A stretch of DNA of 64,000 nucleotides from Magnetospirillum sulfuroxidans. GTDB taxonomy: Bacteria > Pseudomonadota > Alphaproteobacteria > Rhodospirillales > Magnetospirillaceae. The stretch lies in NCBI RefSeq assembly GCF_018224925.1, contig NZ_JAGTUF010000001.1, positions 248,001 through 312,000 of the forward strand. The letters run 5' to 3'. Position numbers and translations under genes: made by a program. The first letter of the stretch is position 1, and every line of letters starts with the position of its first letter. The notes under the pieces were generated by a model. It ran no database searches, was not told the DNA's origin, and was given only the letters and a program-made list of their open reading frames with translations. Of the stretch, positions 29,388 to 37,723 are shown piece by piece.

Positions 29388-31016
29388 CTAAGTCCTCGTT
29401 CCGGCGGTCAGAACCCCCAGATCCATGGTCAGGCGGCGGTCGCAATGGGACCAATAACGATCGTCATGGGTCACCGCCAGCACCGTCTTGCCCCGACTTT
29501 TCAGCTCGGGCAGCAATTGGGTGTAGAAGATGTCGCGGAAATGGGAATCCTGATCGGCGGCCCATTCGTCGAACATATAGACGTCGCGGTCTTCCAGCAT
29601 GGCGACGATCAGGGCCAGCCGCTTGCGTTGGCCGGTGGACAAGCTGGTGGTGGAAAAGCGGCCGTCGGCGAAGCTGACCTTGCCGTTCAGCTCCATGCGC
29701 GTCAGCAGCCGCTCGACCTCGGCCTTGTCGCGATCGGCCAAGCCGTACAGGCCGTCGAACAGGTGGAAATCCGTGAAGATGGCGGCGAACAATTCGCGGT
29801 AATCCTGGCGGTTGTCCGCGTCGATGACGACGCCGTCAACGCTGATGGCGCCGGCATCGGCGGCATACAGGCCGCAAATCAGCTTCATGGCGGTGGATTT
29901 GCCGCTGCCATTGCCGCCGACCAGGAACACGGTCTCGCCGCGCTGCAAGGTCAGGTCAAAGGGGCCGGCGGTGAAGACCGCTTCGCCGGTTTCATCGCGA
30001 TAGGCAAAGTGCAGGTCCTGACAGGCGATGGTGCTGAAACCGCTGAAGGCCGACCCGGTCAAGACCGGCGGCGTGGCCATGCGGCCTTGGCTCAGGCGTC
30101 GTTCCAGCCGGGCCACATGGCCCAGCCCCAGATCGGCCTTGGCGTAAAGCGGCGCGGCGGCGGTGATGGCGGTGACCGGGCCGACACAGAAAATGGCGGC
30201 GGCGGTAATTTTGTAGATGACGTCGGTATAGCCTTGGAAGAACAGCGGCAGGATGAAGATGACGACGCCGACCAGGGCATAGAGGAAGGCGTTGGAAAAT
30301 TGCAGCAAGACCACCCATTTGCGGCCGATGCCGACCACTTGGGTTTGCAAGTCGTCGACCACCTGGGTAAAGCGGGTGAACAAGGCGTCGTTCTTATCGG
30401 CGTTCAGGCGGATTTCTTGAAAGCCCTTGGTGAAATGGGCCAGATTGTCCAGCATCTCGGCTTCCTGGCCGTGGATTTGGGCCAAGGCCTGATCCAGGCT
30501 TAAGCGCCGCCACCAAAACACCGCCAGCCCCAGGGCGATGAAGCCGCCGACCACCAAAAAGGCCCAAAACGATAAAAGGGCGATGTAAAGCAGGCAGAAC
30601 ACCAGCAAAAAGGCGCTTTGCGCCGCACTGACCAATAGCGGCAAGGTCTGCGACAGGTGGTTGATCTCTTGGGCGATGGTGGCGAAGATTTCGCCATGAC
30701 CAAGGTTTTCCAAGGTGCGCAGATCGACGCTGCGGATTTTGCCGACAATCCGCAGGCGCAGGGATTCCAGCTTGTGCTGGACCAGCCGATTGGCCTCGCG
30801 CAGGGAGGCGCGGTCGGCCAGAAAAAAGAAAATCGCCAGACAAATGTACAGCAGCAAGACATCGGTGCCGATGGGCTGGTTCAGCGCGGTTTGTTCCGCC
30901 GCTTGGTTGATCATGCCCAACACGCCGGCATTGGCCAGCCCGGCCAGGCAGGTGACCACGAGGATACGCCGGAATCCCGTGGCTGTGCCGGTATTGAGTA
31001 AGCGTAGAATGTGCAT
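29388..31016 (-). CDS. ABC transporter, SyrD/PvdE-like, first gene of the PKS operon
   Basis: The protein is 542 residues from the ATG at 31016. It has a six-segment membrane domain and an ATPase domain with GGNGSGKST, LSTGQRKRLA, VYMFDEWAADQD and VTHDDRYW. All catalytic residues are present, as in the downstream paralogue. The ATG was chosen because its N-terminus aligns with that paralogue; an upstream GTG at 31079 lacks a ribosome site. As the first gene after the divergent promoter region it leads the large PKS operon. Export or self-protection is inferred from position. Confidence 0.88.
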   Translation of the reverse strand: MHILRLLNTGTATGFRRILVVTCLAGLANAGVLGMINQAAEQTALNQPIGTDVLLLYICLAIFFFLADRASLREANRLVQHKLESLRLRIVGKIRSVDLRTLENLGHGEIFATIAQEINHLSQTLPLLVSAAQSAFLLVFCLLYIALLSFWAFLVVGGFIALGLAVFWWRRLSLDQALAQIHGQEAEMLDNLAHFTKGFQEIRLNADKNDALFTRFTQVVDDLQTQVVGIGRKWVVLLQFSNAFLYALVGVVIFILPLFFQGYTDVIYKITAAAIFCVGPVTAITAAAPLYAKADLGLGHVARLERRLSQGRMATPPVLTGSAFSGFSTIACQDLHFAYRDETGEAVFTAGPFDLTLQRGETVFLVGGNGSGKSTAMKLICGLYAADAGAISVDGVVIDADNRQDYRELFAAIFTDFHLFDGLYGLADRDKAEVERLLTRMELNGKVSFADGRFSTTSLSTGQRKRLALIVAMLEDRDVYMFDEWAADQDSHFRDIFYTQLLPELKSRGKTVLAVTHDDRYWSHCDRRLTMDLGVLTAGTRT

Positions 31017-31237
31017 ACGATCTGCTGACCCCTGGCCGGCGAAAGTGTATTCCAGTCCAGCTGGAAAGCATTTCGGCACGAAAATTACCGCGCATGATAC
31101 AGAAAGCTGTCGATTATCGCACGCGCAGAAAGCATGACCATGTTGAGCCCTAAGTTGGAATCTGTCGCTAAGTTGTCTTCCCCTTGTCGATACGCGTATT
31201 TTGTCGCCAGGCGCGGCACGGAAAAAGGAGCGGAAAG
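31017..31237. promoter_or_regulatory. divergent promoter region between the PKS operon and the PPTase gene
   Basis: These 221 nt must hold the promoters of the 31-kb minus-strand operon and of the PPTase. Visible elements are a perfect palindrome ATACGCGTAT (31190-31199), a direct repeat CTAAGTTG at 31150 and 31168 (18-bp spacing) and a CCAGCTGG palindrome in 31057-31064. No convincing -35/-10 pair was assigned. Confidence 0.45.
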
Positions 31238-31942
31238 GTGAGCGCGGACCGAGTCGAAGTCTGGTGGCTGGACGTGGACGGCGTTGGCGCCGACCAGTGG
31301 GCTGAATTGACGGCGGTGCTTGATGCGTCCGAACAAGCCCGCGCCGCCCGTTTTCACTTTGATCGTGACCGCCAAACCTATATCGCCGCCCATGCCCTGG
31401 GCCGGCGGCTGCTGTCGGCCTGGGCCGGCGGCGATCCGGCGTCGTGGCGTTTCACCATCGGCGACCATGGCAAACCCGAAGTGATTTCGCCGGCCAATGG
31501 GCCGTGTTTGCGGCTGAATCTGTCGCATACCAGGGGATTGGCGGCGGCGGTGCTGACCGAGGAATGCGATGTCGGCGTCGATGTGGAATGGCTGGGGCGC
31601 GACCCTGATTGCCTGGGTCTGGGGCGCCGCTTTTTCGCCGCCGCCGAATGCGCCGTTTTGGAAGCGGCGCCGCCGCAACGACTGGCCCATACCTTCTTGT
31701 CGTTTTGGACGTTAAAGGAAGCTTATATCAAGGCAATCGGCAAGGGTTTGGCGCAGCCGTTGGATTCATTCGCCTTTACTCTTGAGCCGCTATCCATCGC
31801 CTTCACCGATACTTTGGCCGATGATCCGGCCCATTGGCGTTTCCACCAAGCGCAACCGAATGATCAACACCTGTTGGCCTTGGCGCTGCGCCATCCCCAT
31901 CCCGACCGTGTTCAGGTCGAACTGCGGGCGATGGATTTTTAA
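31238..31942 (+). CDS. 4'-phosphopantetheinyl transferase, Sfp type
   Basis: The 234-residue protein has the Sfp-family motifs: NLSHT, GVDVEW (metal-binding acids) and FWTLKEAYIKAIGKGL. It transfers phosphopantetheine from CoA to the serine of carrier proteins, here presumably the ACPs of the cluster. The GTG at 31238 is preferred because GGAG lies just upstream and the N-terminus (VEVWWLDVD) then fits the family; an upstream ATG at 31184 is less likely. It is divergent from the exporter-PKS operon and its last four bases overlap the end of the convergent phosphoesterase gene. Confidence 0.93.
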   Translation: MSADRVEVWWLDVDGVGADQWAELTAVLDASEQARAARFHFDRDRQTYIAAHALGRRLLSAWAGGDPASWRFTIGDHGKPEVISPANGPCLRLNLSHTRGLAAAVLTEECDVGVDVEWLGRDPDCLGLGRRFFAAAECAVLEAAPPQRLAHTFLSFWTLKEAYIKAIGKGLAQPLDSFAFTLEPLSIAFTDTLADDPAHWRFHQAQPNDQHLLALALRHPHPDRVQVELRAMDF

Positions 31943-32775
31943 TCGCAAATCGGGCCGGGCAGGATTTCGCGCAGGTAATGGGCAAGACCCAAATCTTGAT
32001 TCCATTGGCGGGGGTGGCCCAGCGACACTTCTTCAAAGCGGGTGCCGTCGCGCCAATCGGTGCGCCGCACATGCAGATGGCCGCTGACCACCACCTTGGC
32101 GTTGAAGCGCCGATGCCAGTCGGCGGTGATCTTGGTGCCGCACCACGGGGTAAAGCGCGGCGCGCGCGGGATGTGGATCAGATCGTCGCGCAAGGGGAAA
32201 TGGTTGACCAGCACCGTCGGGATGGCCGGGTCCAGCGCCGCCAGCCGGTCATGGGTGTGGCGGCACCGTTGCTCGCACCATGCTTCGCGACTGCTGTAAG
32301 GCGCCGGGTCCAGCAGCATTTCGTCGGCGCAGACATTGCGGAGCTCGGCGGCCCACGCCACCACGCCGTCACGGCTGACCGCGTCGGGGCGGAAACTGTA
32401 ATCGTAGAGCAGGAACAGCGGCGCGATCCGGCATGGCCCGCCGGGGCCGTCCCACAATGGATATTCGTCTTCCGGGGTCAGGACGCCGTATTGCCGGGCC
32501 AGTTCGATTTGGGCCAGATAACGGCTTTGGCCGCGACGGGCCTGGGATGTGGTCTCGTCTTCCGGCACGCTCCACAATTCGTGATTGCCGGGCACCCAAA
32601 GAACCCGGCCGAAGCGGGCGGCGGCGGTGGCGAAGGCCAGACGCAGATGGTCGAAACGCTCGGCGATGTCGCCGGCCAGGATCAGCCAATCCTGCGGACA
32701 AAAGGGCAGGGTGGCCAGGGCGTCGCGGTTGACGGCGCTGGCCAGATGCAGGTCGCTGATTGCCAAAAGCCTCAT
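31939..32775 (-). CDS. metallophosphoesterase, PptH-like (candidate ACP phosphopantetheine hydrolase)
   Basis: The 278-residue protein has the calcineurin-type metal motifs: SDLH at residues 7-10, GDIAER, GNHELW, VNHFP and GHLH. Several longer stretches (DWLILAGDIAER, LFLLYDYSF, WCGT, TADWH) resemble mycobacterial PptH, an enzyme encoded next to the PPTase PptT that removes phosphopantetheine from carrier proteins. This gene also sits next to a PPTase, but convergent with a 4-nt overlap. The likeness is from memory, not an alignment. A generic phosphodiesterase is the alternative. Confidence 0.75.
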   Translation of the reverse strand: MRLLAISDLHLASAVNRDALATLPFCPQDWLILAGDIAERFDHLRLAFATAAARFGRVLWVPGNHELWSVPEDETTSQARRGQSRYLAQIELARQYGVLTPEDEYPLWDGPGGPCRIAPLFLLYDYSFRPDAVSRDGVVAWAAELRNVCADEMLLDPAPYSSREAWCEQRCRHTHDRLAALDPAIPTVLVNHFPLRDDLIHIPRAPRFTPWCGTKITADWHRRFNAKVVVSGHLHVRRTDWRDGTRFEEVSLGHPRQWNQDLGLAHYLREILPGPICD

Positions 32776-32949
32776 CCCTCATGCTTAACAGATGCGGGCC
32801 GATGCTGCCAAGGCTGGGGGCGGAAGTGTCCTTGACGGTGATGGGGGTTTGGGCGAAACTCTCGAGGCTTTCTCGACCGCAGATATCGTAACCGCAGATA
32901 TCGTCCTGTTGAGCGGAATCGGCCGTCCAAATCCTCTGAGGAGCACTTC
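32776..32949. promoter_or_regulatory. divergent promoter region, phosphoesterase / fkbM operon
   Basis: The 174-nt gap between two divergent starts contains the 15-bp tandem repeat described separately and ends in the ribosome site GAGGAG before the FkbM gene. No clear sigma-70 boxes were assigned. Confidence 0.4.
32876..32904. repeat. two tandem copies of accgcagatatcgt
   Basis: The 14-mer accgcagatatcgt occurs at 32876 and 32891, a period of 15 bp. It lies 45-75 bp upstream of the FkbM start, where an operator would be expected. Function unknown. Confidence 0.6.
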
Positions 32950-33753
32950 ATGCAATCCGCGACTTTGCCCGACGGCCGGGTCATATTCTGCGTCAATGCT
33001 TACGAGGTGGACTTTTCCGTCCATGAGATCTTTTCCGAAGATTTGCTGGCGCATGGCCTAAGCTTGCCCGCCGATGGCGTCTATTTGGATGTCGGCGCCA
33101 ATATCGGCTTGTTTTCGCTGTATCTGCGCGATCATTGTCCCACCGCCCGCCTGATCGGCTTCGAGCCGATGCCTGCCGCCTTTGCCGCCCTAAAGGCCAA
33201 TATGGCGGCGATGTCGCCAGCGGGAACCGCCGTGCAGCTGGCTTTGGGCGATCATTCCGGCTGGGCTGAATTCGACTATTTCCCCGGCATCGCCGCGCTC
33301 TCGACACAAAACCGCGCGGTCGGTCAGAAGATGTCGGCCGGTCTGCGCGGTCTGCTGGGCGGCGGCGCGGCCCAAGATGGCGTGCAAGACGTGCTCGACA
33401 AGACCGGCGTCGCCGCCGTGGCCCACGACGCCGCCTTTCTCGATCAGTTGTTCCAGCCGGAAGTGGTGCGGGCGCAAGTGGAAACCTTGTCCGATCAGAT
33501 GCGGGTGTTGGGGGTTGATACGGTCGATTTGCTGAAGATCGACACCGAGGGGGCCGAGCGCGAGGTGCTGGCCGGCTTGGCCGCCGAGGATTGGCCGAAA
33601 ATCCGCCAGATGTTGATCGAAGTGCATCTGGGCGAACAGGTTCTGGCGGAAATGGCCGCCGATTTGCGCCGACGCGGCTTCACCACCTCGCTTGGCCGTC
33701 ATCCGCTGTGCCGGGACGGAGCCGAGGTTTTTCATATTTACGCGGCCCGTTGA
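32950..33753 (+). CDS. FkbM-family methyltransferase
   Basis: The 267-residue SAM-dependent methyltransferase has YLDVGANIGLFSLYL (motif I, about residues 44-58), GFEPMP (motif II) and LLKIDTEGAEREVL, typical of the FkbM family of O-methyltransferases. The ribosome site is GAGGAG. It is the first gene of an operon with a P450 and the beta-branching enzymes, so it most likely O-methylates the polyketide. Confidence 0.9.
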   Translation: MQSATLPDGRVIFCVNAYEVDFSVHEIFSEDLLAHGLSLPADGVYLDVGANIGLFSLYLRDHCPTARLIGFEPMPAAFAALKANMAAMSPAGTAVQLALGDHSGWAEFDYFPGIAALSTQNRAVGQKMSAGLRGLLGGGAAQDGVQDVLDKTGVAAVAHDAAFLDQLFQPEVVRAQVETLSDQMRVLGVDTVDLLKIDTEGAEREVLAGLAAEDWPKIRQMLIEVHLGEQVLAEMAADLRRRGFTTSLGRHPLCRDGAEVFHIYAAR

Positions 33754-33776
33754 CCACCAAAGGGGGAGGTTCGAGC

Positions 33777-35024
33777 ATGTCTGACGCCAATGCCAAGGGG
33801 GCGGTAACCGGTCATGATTGGTGGGCCATGCTGCCCGATCCGGCGTTCTTGGAAAATCCCTATCCGCAATTGCAGGCCTTGCGGGAACAAGGGCCGATTC
33901 ATCTGGATGAAAAATCGGGTATCTATTTCGTTCTTGGCCACGAGGCGTTCGCCCGTATCGTCAAGGCGCCGCAGATGGGCCGCGACACCCGCACCTGGAA
34001 GAACGGCTGGTACAACGACGATTTCAAGCATCGCGATCCGGTGGGCTATAGGCTGTTCGATCAGTTCCAGCACCAGATGATCAATCGCGACGGCGCCGAC
34101 CATCAGCGCATGCGCGGCATGTGGGAAAGCTCGTTCAAGGCTCCGGCCATGAAGGATCTGGTGCCGATGATCGAGGCCGAAGCCGCCCGTTTGCTGGAAT
34201 GTCTGCCCGATCAGGGGCCGGTTGATCTGATCAAGGCCTTTGCCGGCCCCATGCCGTTGCGGGTGCTGTGCAATCTGTTCGACCTGTCCGAAGCCAGCGA
34301 TGACGACATTCATCGCTGGAGCGCGTCGCTGATCCGGGTCGGCGACATCATGATGACGGCCGAGCAAAAGCAAGAGGCGCTGGACGCGCTTGATTGCTTC
34401 AAGGGGTTCTTGCGCCAATTGCTGGCCGAGCGTCGCGCCCGCCACGACCCGTCGCTGCTGAGCGTGATTATCAAGGCCGAGGATGAAGGCCAGCTGACGG
34501 AAGAAGAAACCTTGGTCAACATGGTTTCCATGCTGATCGCCGGCCATGAAACCACGGTGACGCTGATCGGCAACGGCTTGCTGCTGCTCTTGAAAAATCC
34601 CGAACAGATGGAACGTCTGCGCGCCGATCCCACCTTGGTGCGGCCGGCGGTCGAGGAATTCCTGCGGGCTGAACCGGGCGGCAACATGATCTTGCGGGTG
34701 GCGCTTGAAGATTTCGCCGTTGCCGGCACCACCATTCCCGCCGGCGCGCCGGTCATCGGCATGATTGGCGCCATCAACCGCGATCCGGCCCGCTTTGACG
34801 ATCCCGACAGCATCGATGTCGGCCGCGCCAGCAACGCCCATTTCACCTTTGGCGGTGGCCCGCACATTTGCCTGGGGGCGCCCCTGGCCCGTCTCGAAGG
34901 CCAGATCGCCTTTACCGCCTTGCTTAAGCGCTGGCCCAAAATCACCCTGGACGGGGTGCCGGAATGGCGGCTTGATCGCCTGAATGCCCGCGGTTTGGCA
35001 ACCTTGCCGGTTCGCGTCGGATGA
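33777..35024 (+). CDS. cytochrome P450 of the PKS cluster
   Basis: The 415-residue soluble bacterial P450 has the I-helix motif AGHETT, an ExxR-type EEFLR, and the haem-binding FGGGPHICLG with Cys365. The ATG follows GGGGGAGG. The stop overlaps the start of the HMG-synthase-like gene (ATGA). It probably hydroxylates the polyketide or oxidises an O-methyl group introduced by the adjacent FkbM enzyme. Electron partners are not encoded nearby. Confidence 0.93.
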   Translation: MSDANAKGAVTGHDWWAMLPDPAFLENPYPQLQALREQGPIHLDEKSGIYFVLGHEAFARIVKAPQMGRDTRTWKNGWYNDDFKHRDPVGYRLFDQFQHQMINRDGADHQRMRGMWESSFKAPAMKDLVPMIEAEAARLLECLPDQGPVDLIKAFAGPMPLRVLCNLFDLSEASDDDIHRWSASLIRVGDIMMTAEQKQEALDALDCFKGFLRQLLAERRARHDPSLLSVIIKAEDEGQLTEEETLVNMVSMLIAGHETTVTLIGNGLLLLLKNPEQMERLRADPTLVRPAVEEFLRAEPGGNMILRVALEDFAVAGTTIPAGAPVIGMIGAINRDPARFDDPDSIDVGRASNAHFTFGGGPHICLGAPLARLEGQIAFTALLKRWPKITLDGVPEWRLDRLNARGLATLPVRVG

Positions 35025-36277
35025 GCCGCGATGTCGGTATCGAGGCGCTGCATATCTATGGCGGCGCCGCCTGTCTGGATGTGCGCGAATTGTGCACCCA
35101 TCGCGGCCTTGACATGCCCCGCTTCGAAAACCTGCTGATGCGGGAAAAGACGGTGGCGCTGCCCTATGAAGACCCGGTGACCTTCGCCGTCAACGCCGCC
35201 AAGCCCTTGGTCGACAGCATGACCCCGGCGGAGCGGGCACGCATCGAGATGGTGGTGACCTGCACCGAATCGGGGATCGATTTCGGCAAATCCTTGTCCA
35301 CCTATGTGCACCATCACCTGGGGCTGGCCGGCAATTGTCGACTGTTCGAGATCAAGCAGGCCTGCTATTCCGGCACCGCCGGCTTGCAGATGGCGGTTAA
35401 TTTCATCTTGTCGGGGACGTCGCCGGGGGCCAAGGCGCTGGTCATTACCACCGACATTTCCCGCTTTGCCTTGGCCGATGCCGCCGCCATTCAGGAATGG
35501 GCCTATTCCGAGCCCAGTTCCGGCGCCGGCGCGGTGGCCATGCTGATCAGCGATATCCCGCATATCTTGCGCATTGATCCAGGAGCCTATGGCAATCATG
35601 GGTTCGAGGTCATGGATACCTGCCGCCCCGGCCCCGATACCGAGGCCGGCGACGCCGATCTGTCGCTGATGGCCTATCTGGATTGCGCCGAACGCGCCTA
35701 CAAGGATTACGCCCGTCGGGTCGATGGCGCCGATTTCCGTCAATCCTTCGCCTATCTGTGTTTTCACACCCCGTTCGGCGGCATGATCAAGGGGGCGCAT
35801 CGTCATCTGATGCGCAAGCTTTACAAGGCGCCGGCGGCCGAGATCGACGCCGATTTCGCCCGCCGTTTGTCCCCCAGCCTGACCTTCGGCCAGCGCGTCG
35901 GCAATACTGCCGGCGGCTCGGTCTTTCTGGGGCTGGCGGGCATGCTGGAGGCGGCCGAGATCAGCCAGCCGTGCCGCATCGGGCTGTTTTCCTATGGCTC
36001 GGGCTGCTGTTCGGAATTCTTTTCCGGCACCGTCACCCCGGATTCGCAACATCGCTTGCGCGGCTTGGGGCTGGCCGCCAGTCTGGATCGCCGCTATCGT
36101 TTGTCCATGGACGAATACGAAGTGCTGTTGAAGGGCGAGCACGTGGTGCGCTTCGGCACCCGTGACACTCGCCTGGATCAACGGGTGATCCCCGCCGCCC
36201 GCGACAGCTTCAGCGGCGGCAACCGGCTGGTGCTGGATGAAGTGGCCGCTTATCACCGGGTCTATTCCTGGGCCTGA
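35021..36277 (+). CDS. 3-hydroxy-3-methylglutaryl-CoA synthase-like enzyme (PksG type) for beta-branching
   Basis: The 418-residue enzyme has the HMG-CoA synthase active-site motif EIKQACYSGTAGL with Cys115, and His249 in CFHTPFGGM. In PKS beta-branching cassettes it adds an acetyl carbanion from a donor ACP onto a beta-ketone held on the acceptor ACP. It is translationally coupled to the P450 and followed by the donor ACP, decarboxylating KS and ECH1. The acceptor is module 5 of the large PKS. Confidence 0.95.
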   Translation: MSRDVGIEALHIYGGAACLDVRELCTHRGLDMPRFENLLMREKTVALPYEDPVTFAVNAAKPLVDSMTPAERARIEMVVTCTESGIDFGKSLSTYVHHHLGLAGNCRLFEIKQACYSGTAGLQMAVNFILSGTSPGAKALVITTDISRFALADAAAIQEWAYSEPSSGAGAVAMLISDIPHILRIDPGAYGNHGFEVMDTCRPGPDTEAGDADLSLMAYLDCAERAYKDYARRVDGADFRQSFAYLCFHTPFGGMIKGAHRHLMRKLYKAPAAEIDADFARRLSPSLTFGQRVGNTAGGSVFLGLAGMLEAAEISQPCRIGLFSYGSGCCSEFFSGTVTPDSQHRLRGLGLAASLDRRYRLSMDEYEVLLKGEHVVRFGTRDTRLDQRVIPAARDSFSGGNRLVLDEVAAYHRVYSWA

Positions 36278-36294
36278 GACAAAGGAGAAACCGC

Positions 36295-36534
36295 TTGGAC
36301 CGTGATGCCGTATTGGCTTTGTTGATCGCGCAATTGCGCGATGTCGTCCCCGATCTGGCGGAAAAGCCGATTATCGGCACCGATTCCATGGCCGAATTGG
36401 GCGTCGATTCCATCGAACGCAGCGAAATCTTGATGAATACCCTGGAAGCCTTGGCCTTGGACCTGCCCATGGTGCACTTGCACGGGCCGCGCAATCTGGG
36501 CGAATTGGCCGATTTGCTGCATGGCAAACTCTGA
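36295..36534 (+). CDS. discrete acyl carrier protein (donor ACP of the beta-branching cassette)
   Basis: The 79-residue ACP has the attachment serine Ser39 in LGVDSIERSEI. It starts with TTG at 36295, preceded by AAAGGAGAAA, with no better in-frame ATG. Between the HMG-synthase-like gene and the decarboxylating KS, it corresponds to AcpK-type carriers that hold the acetyl unit. Its 3' end overlaps the KS gene by 14 nt. Confidence 0.9.
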   Translation: MDRDAVLALLIAQLRDVVPDLAEKPIIGTDSMAELGVDSIERSEILMNTLEALALDLPMVHLHGPRNLGELADLLHGKL

Positions 36535-37723
36535 AGTCTTTGTTGCCGGCATCGGCGCCGCCTGCGGCCTGGGGTGGGGCAAGGCGGCGCTGATCGAGGG
36601 CTTGTTGGCCGGCCGGGATGTCTTTTCCGTCCTGGCCCGGCCGGGACGCCAGGCCCCTGACGGCTCGACGGCCTTTATCGGCGTGGAAATGCCCGAACCG
36701 CCGGATATTTTGCCGCCACGGGTGGCGCGCACCGCTGGCTTCGGCGCCCGCGCCGCCATCGCCGTACTGGATGAAGCCTGGCGAGAGGCCGGTCTGGACG
36801 ATGTCGATCCCCAGCGTATCGGCCTGATCGTCGGCGGCGCCAATCTGTCGTCACGGGAACATCTGCTGGCGGTGGCCGAATATGCCGACCGGCTGAAATT
36901 CATTCCACCGCGCCATGGCCATGTGTTTTTCGATAGCGATATCGTCGGCCTGTGCGCCAGCACCTATGCCATTCGTGGTTTTGCTCACAGTCTGGGGGCC
37001 GCTTCGGCCAGCGGCGCGGTGGCGGTGCTGCATGCGGCCGAAGCCATTCGCGCCGGCCGCGTCGATGTCTGCATCGCCCTGGGCGCGGTGCAGGATGTGT
37101 CTTATCTTGATCTGCTCGGCCTGCGCGCGCTGGGGGCCATGGGCAGTTCCCGTTTCGCCGATCGGCCCGGTCTGGCCTGCCGGCCGTTTGATGTCGATCA
37201 TGACGGTTTTTTGTATGGCGAGGCCTGCGCCGCCCTGGTGTTGCGGCGTGGCGCGGGCGGCTATGGCTCTATCCTTGGCGGCGCCCAGGTGGTCGATGGC
37301 CAGCGTGGGCCGGAACCGTGCGGCGAAGGTCAAAGCCGGGCCATCGCCGCCGCCTTGGCCCAAGCGGGGATGAGCGCGGCCGCCATCGATTACGTCAACG
37401 CCCACGGCACCGGCACCCCCAAGGGCGATGAAATCGAGGCCGCCACCTTGCGTTCCATGGGGCTGCAACAGGCTTGGATCAATGCCGGGAAATCCATTAC
37501 CGGCCATGGCCTGGCCGCCGCCGGAGCCATCGAGGTGGCGGCGAGCTTTTTGCAAATGCACGCCGGCGCGCTGCATCCGACCCGCAATCTCGACACGCCG
37601 CTTGACCCGAATTTGCGCTGGGTCCGGGGCGGGGCGCAGAGCCATCGCATCCGGCACGCGTTGAAAGTGTCGTTTGGTTTCGCCGGCTGCGACACCGCCT
37701 TGGTGCTGGGGGCGCCGCCATGA
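36521..37723 (+). CDS. discrete ketosynthase, decarboxylating (PksF type)
   Basis: The 400-residue KS has the catalytic cysteine replaced by serine: the site reads LGAASASG with Ser162 where DTACSSS has Cys. Both histidines remain (NAHGTGT and SITGHGLAAAG). Such KS enzymes cannot condense but decarboxylate malonyl-ACP to acetyl-ACP, the donor for the HMG-synthase-like enzyme. Start and stop overlap its neighbours. Confidence 0.93.
   Translation: MANSEVFVAGIGAACGLGWGKAALIEGLLAGRDVFSVLARPGRQAPDGSTAFIGVEMPEPPDILPPRVARTAGFGARAAIAVLDEAWREAGLDDVDPQRIGLIVGGANLSSREHLLAVAEYADRLKFIPPRHGHVFFDSDIVGLCASTYAIRGFAHSLGAASASGAVAVLHAAEAIRAGRVDVCIALGAVQDVSYLDLLGLRALGAMGSSRFADRPGLACRPFDVDHDGFLYGEACAALVLRRGAGGYGSILGGAQVVDGQRGPEPCGEGQSRAIAAALAQAGMSAAAIDYVNAHGTGTPKGDEIEAATLRSMGLQQAWINAGKSITGHGLAAAGAIEVAASFLQMHAGALHPTRNLDTPLDPNLRWVRGGAQSHRIRHALKVSFGFAGCDTALVLGAPP

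Noticed and set aside
31085-31690. Minus-strand open frame over the divergent promoter and PPTase
   Set aside because: It is antisense to a well-supported PPTase and has no recognisable motif. High G+C produces long shadow frames throughout.
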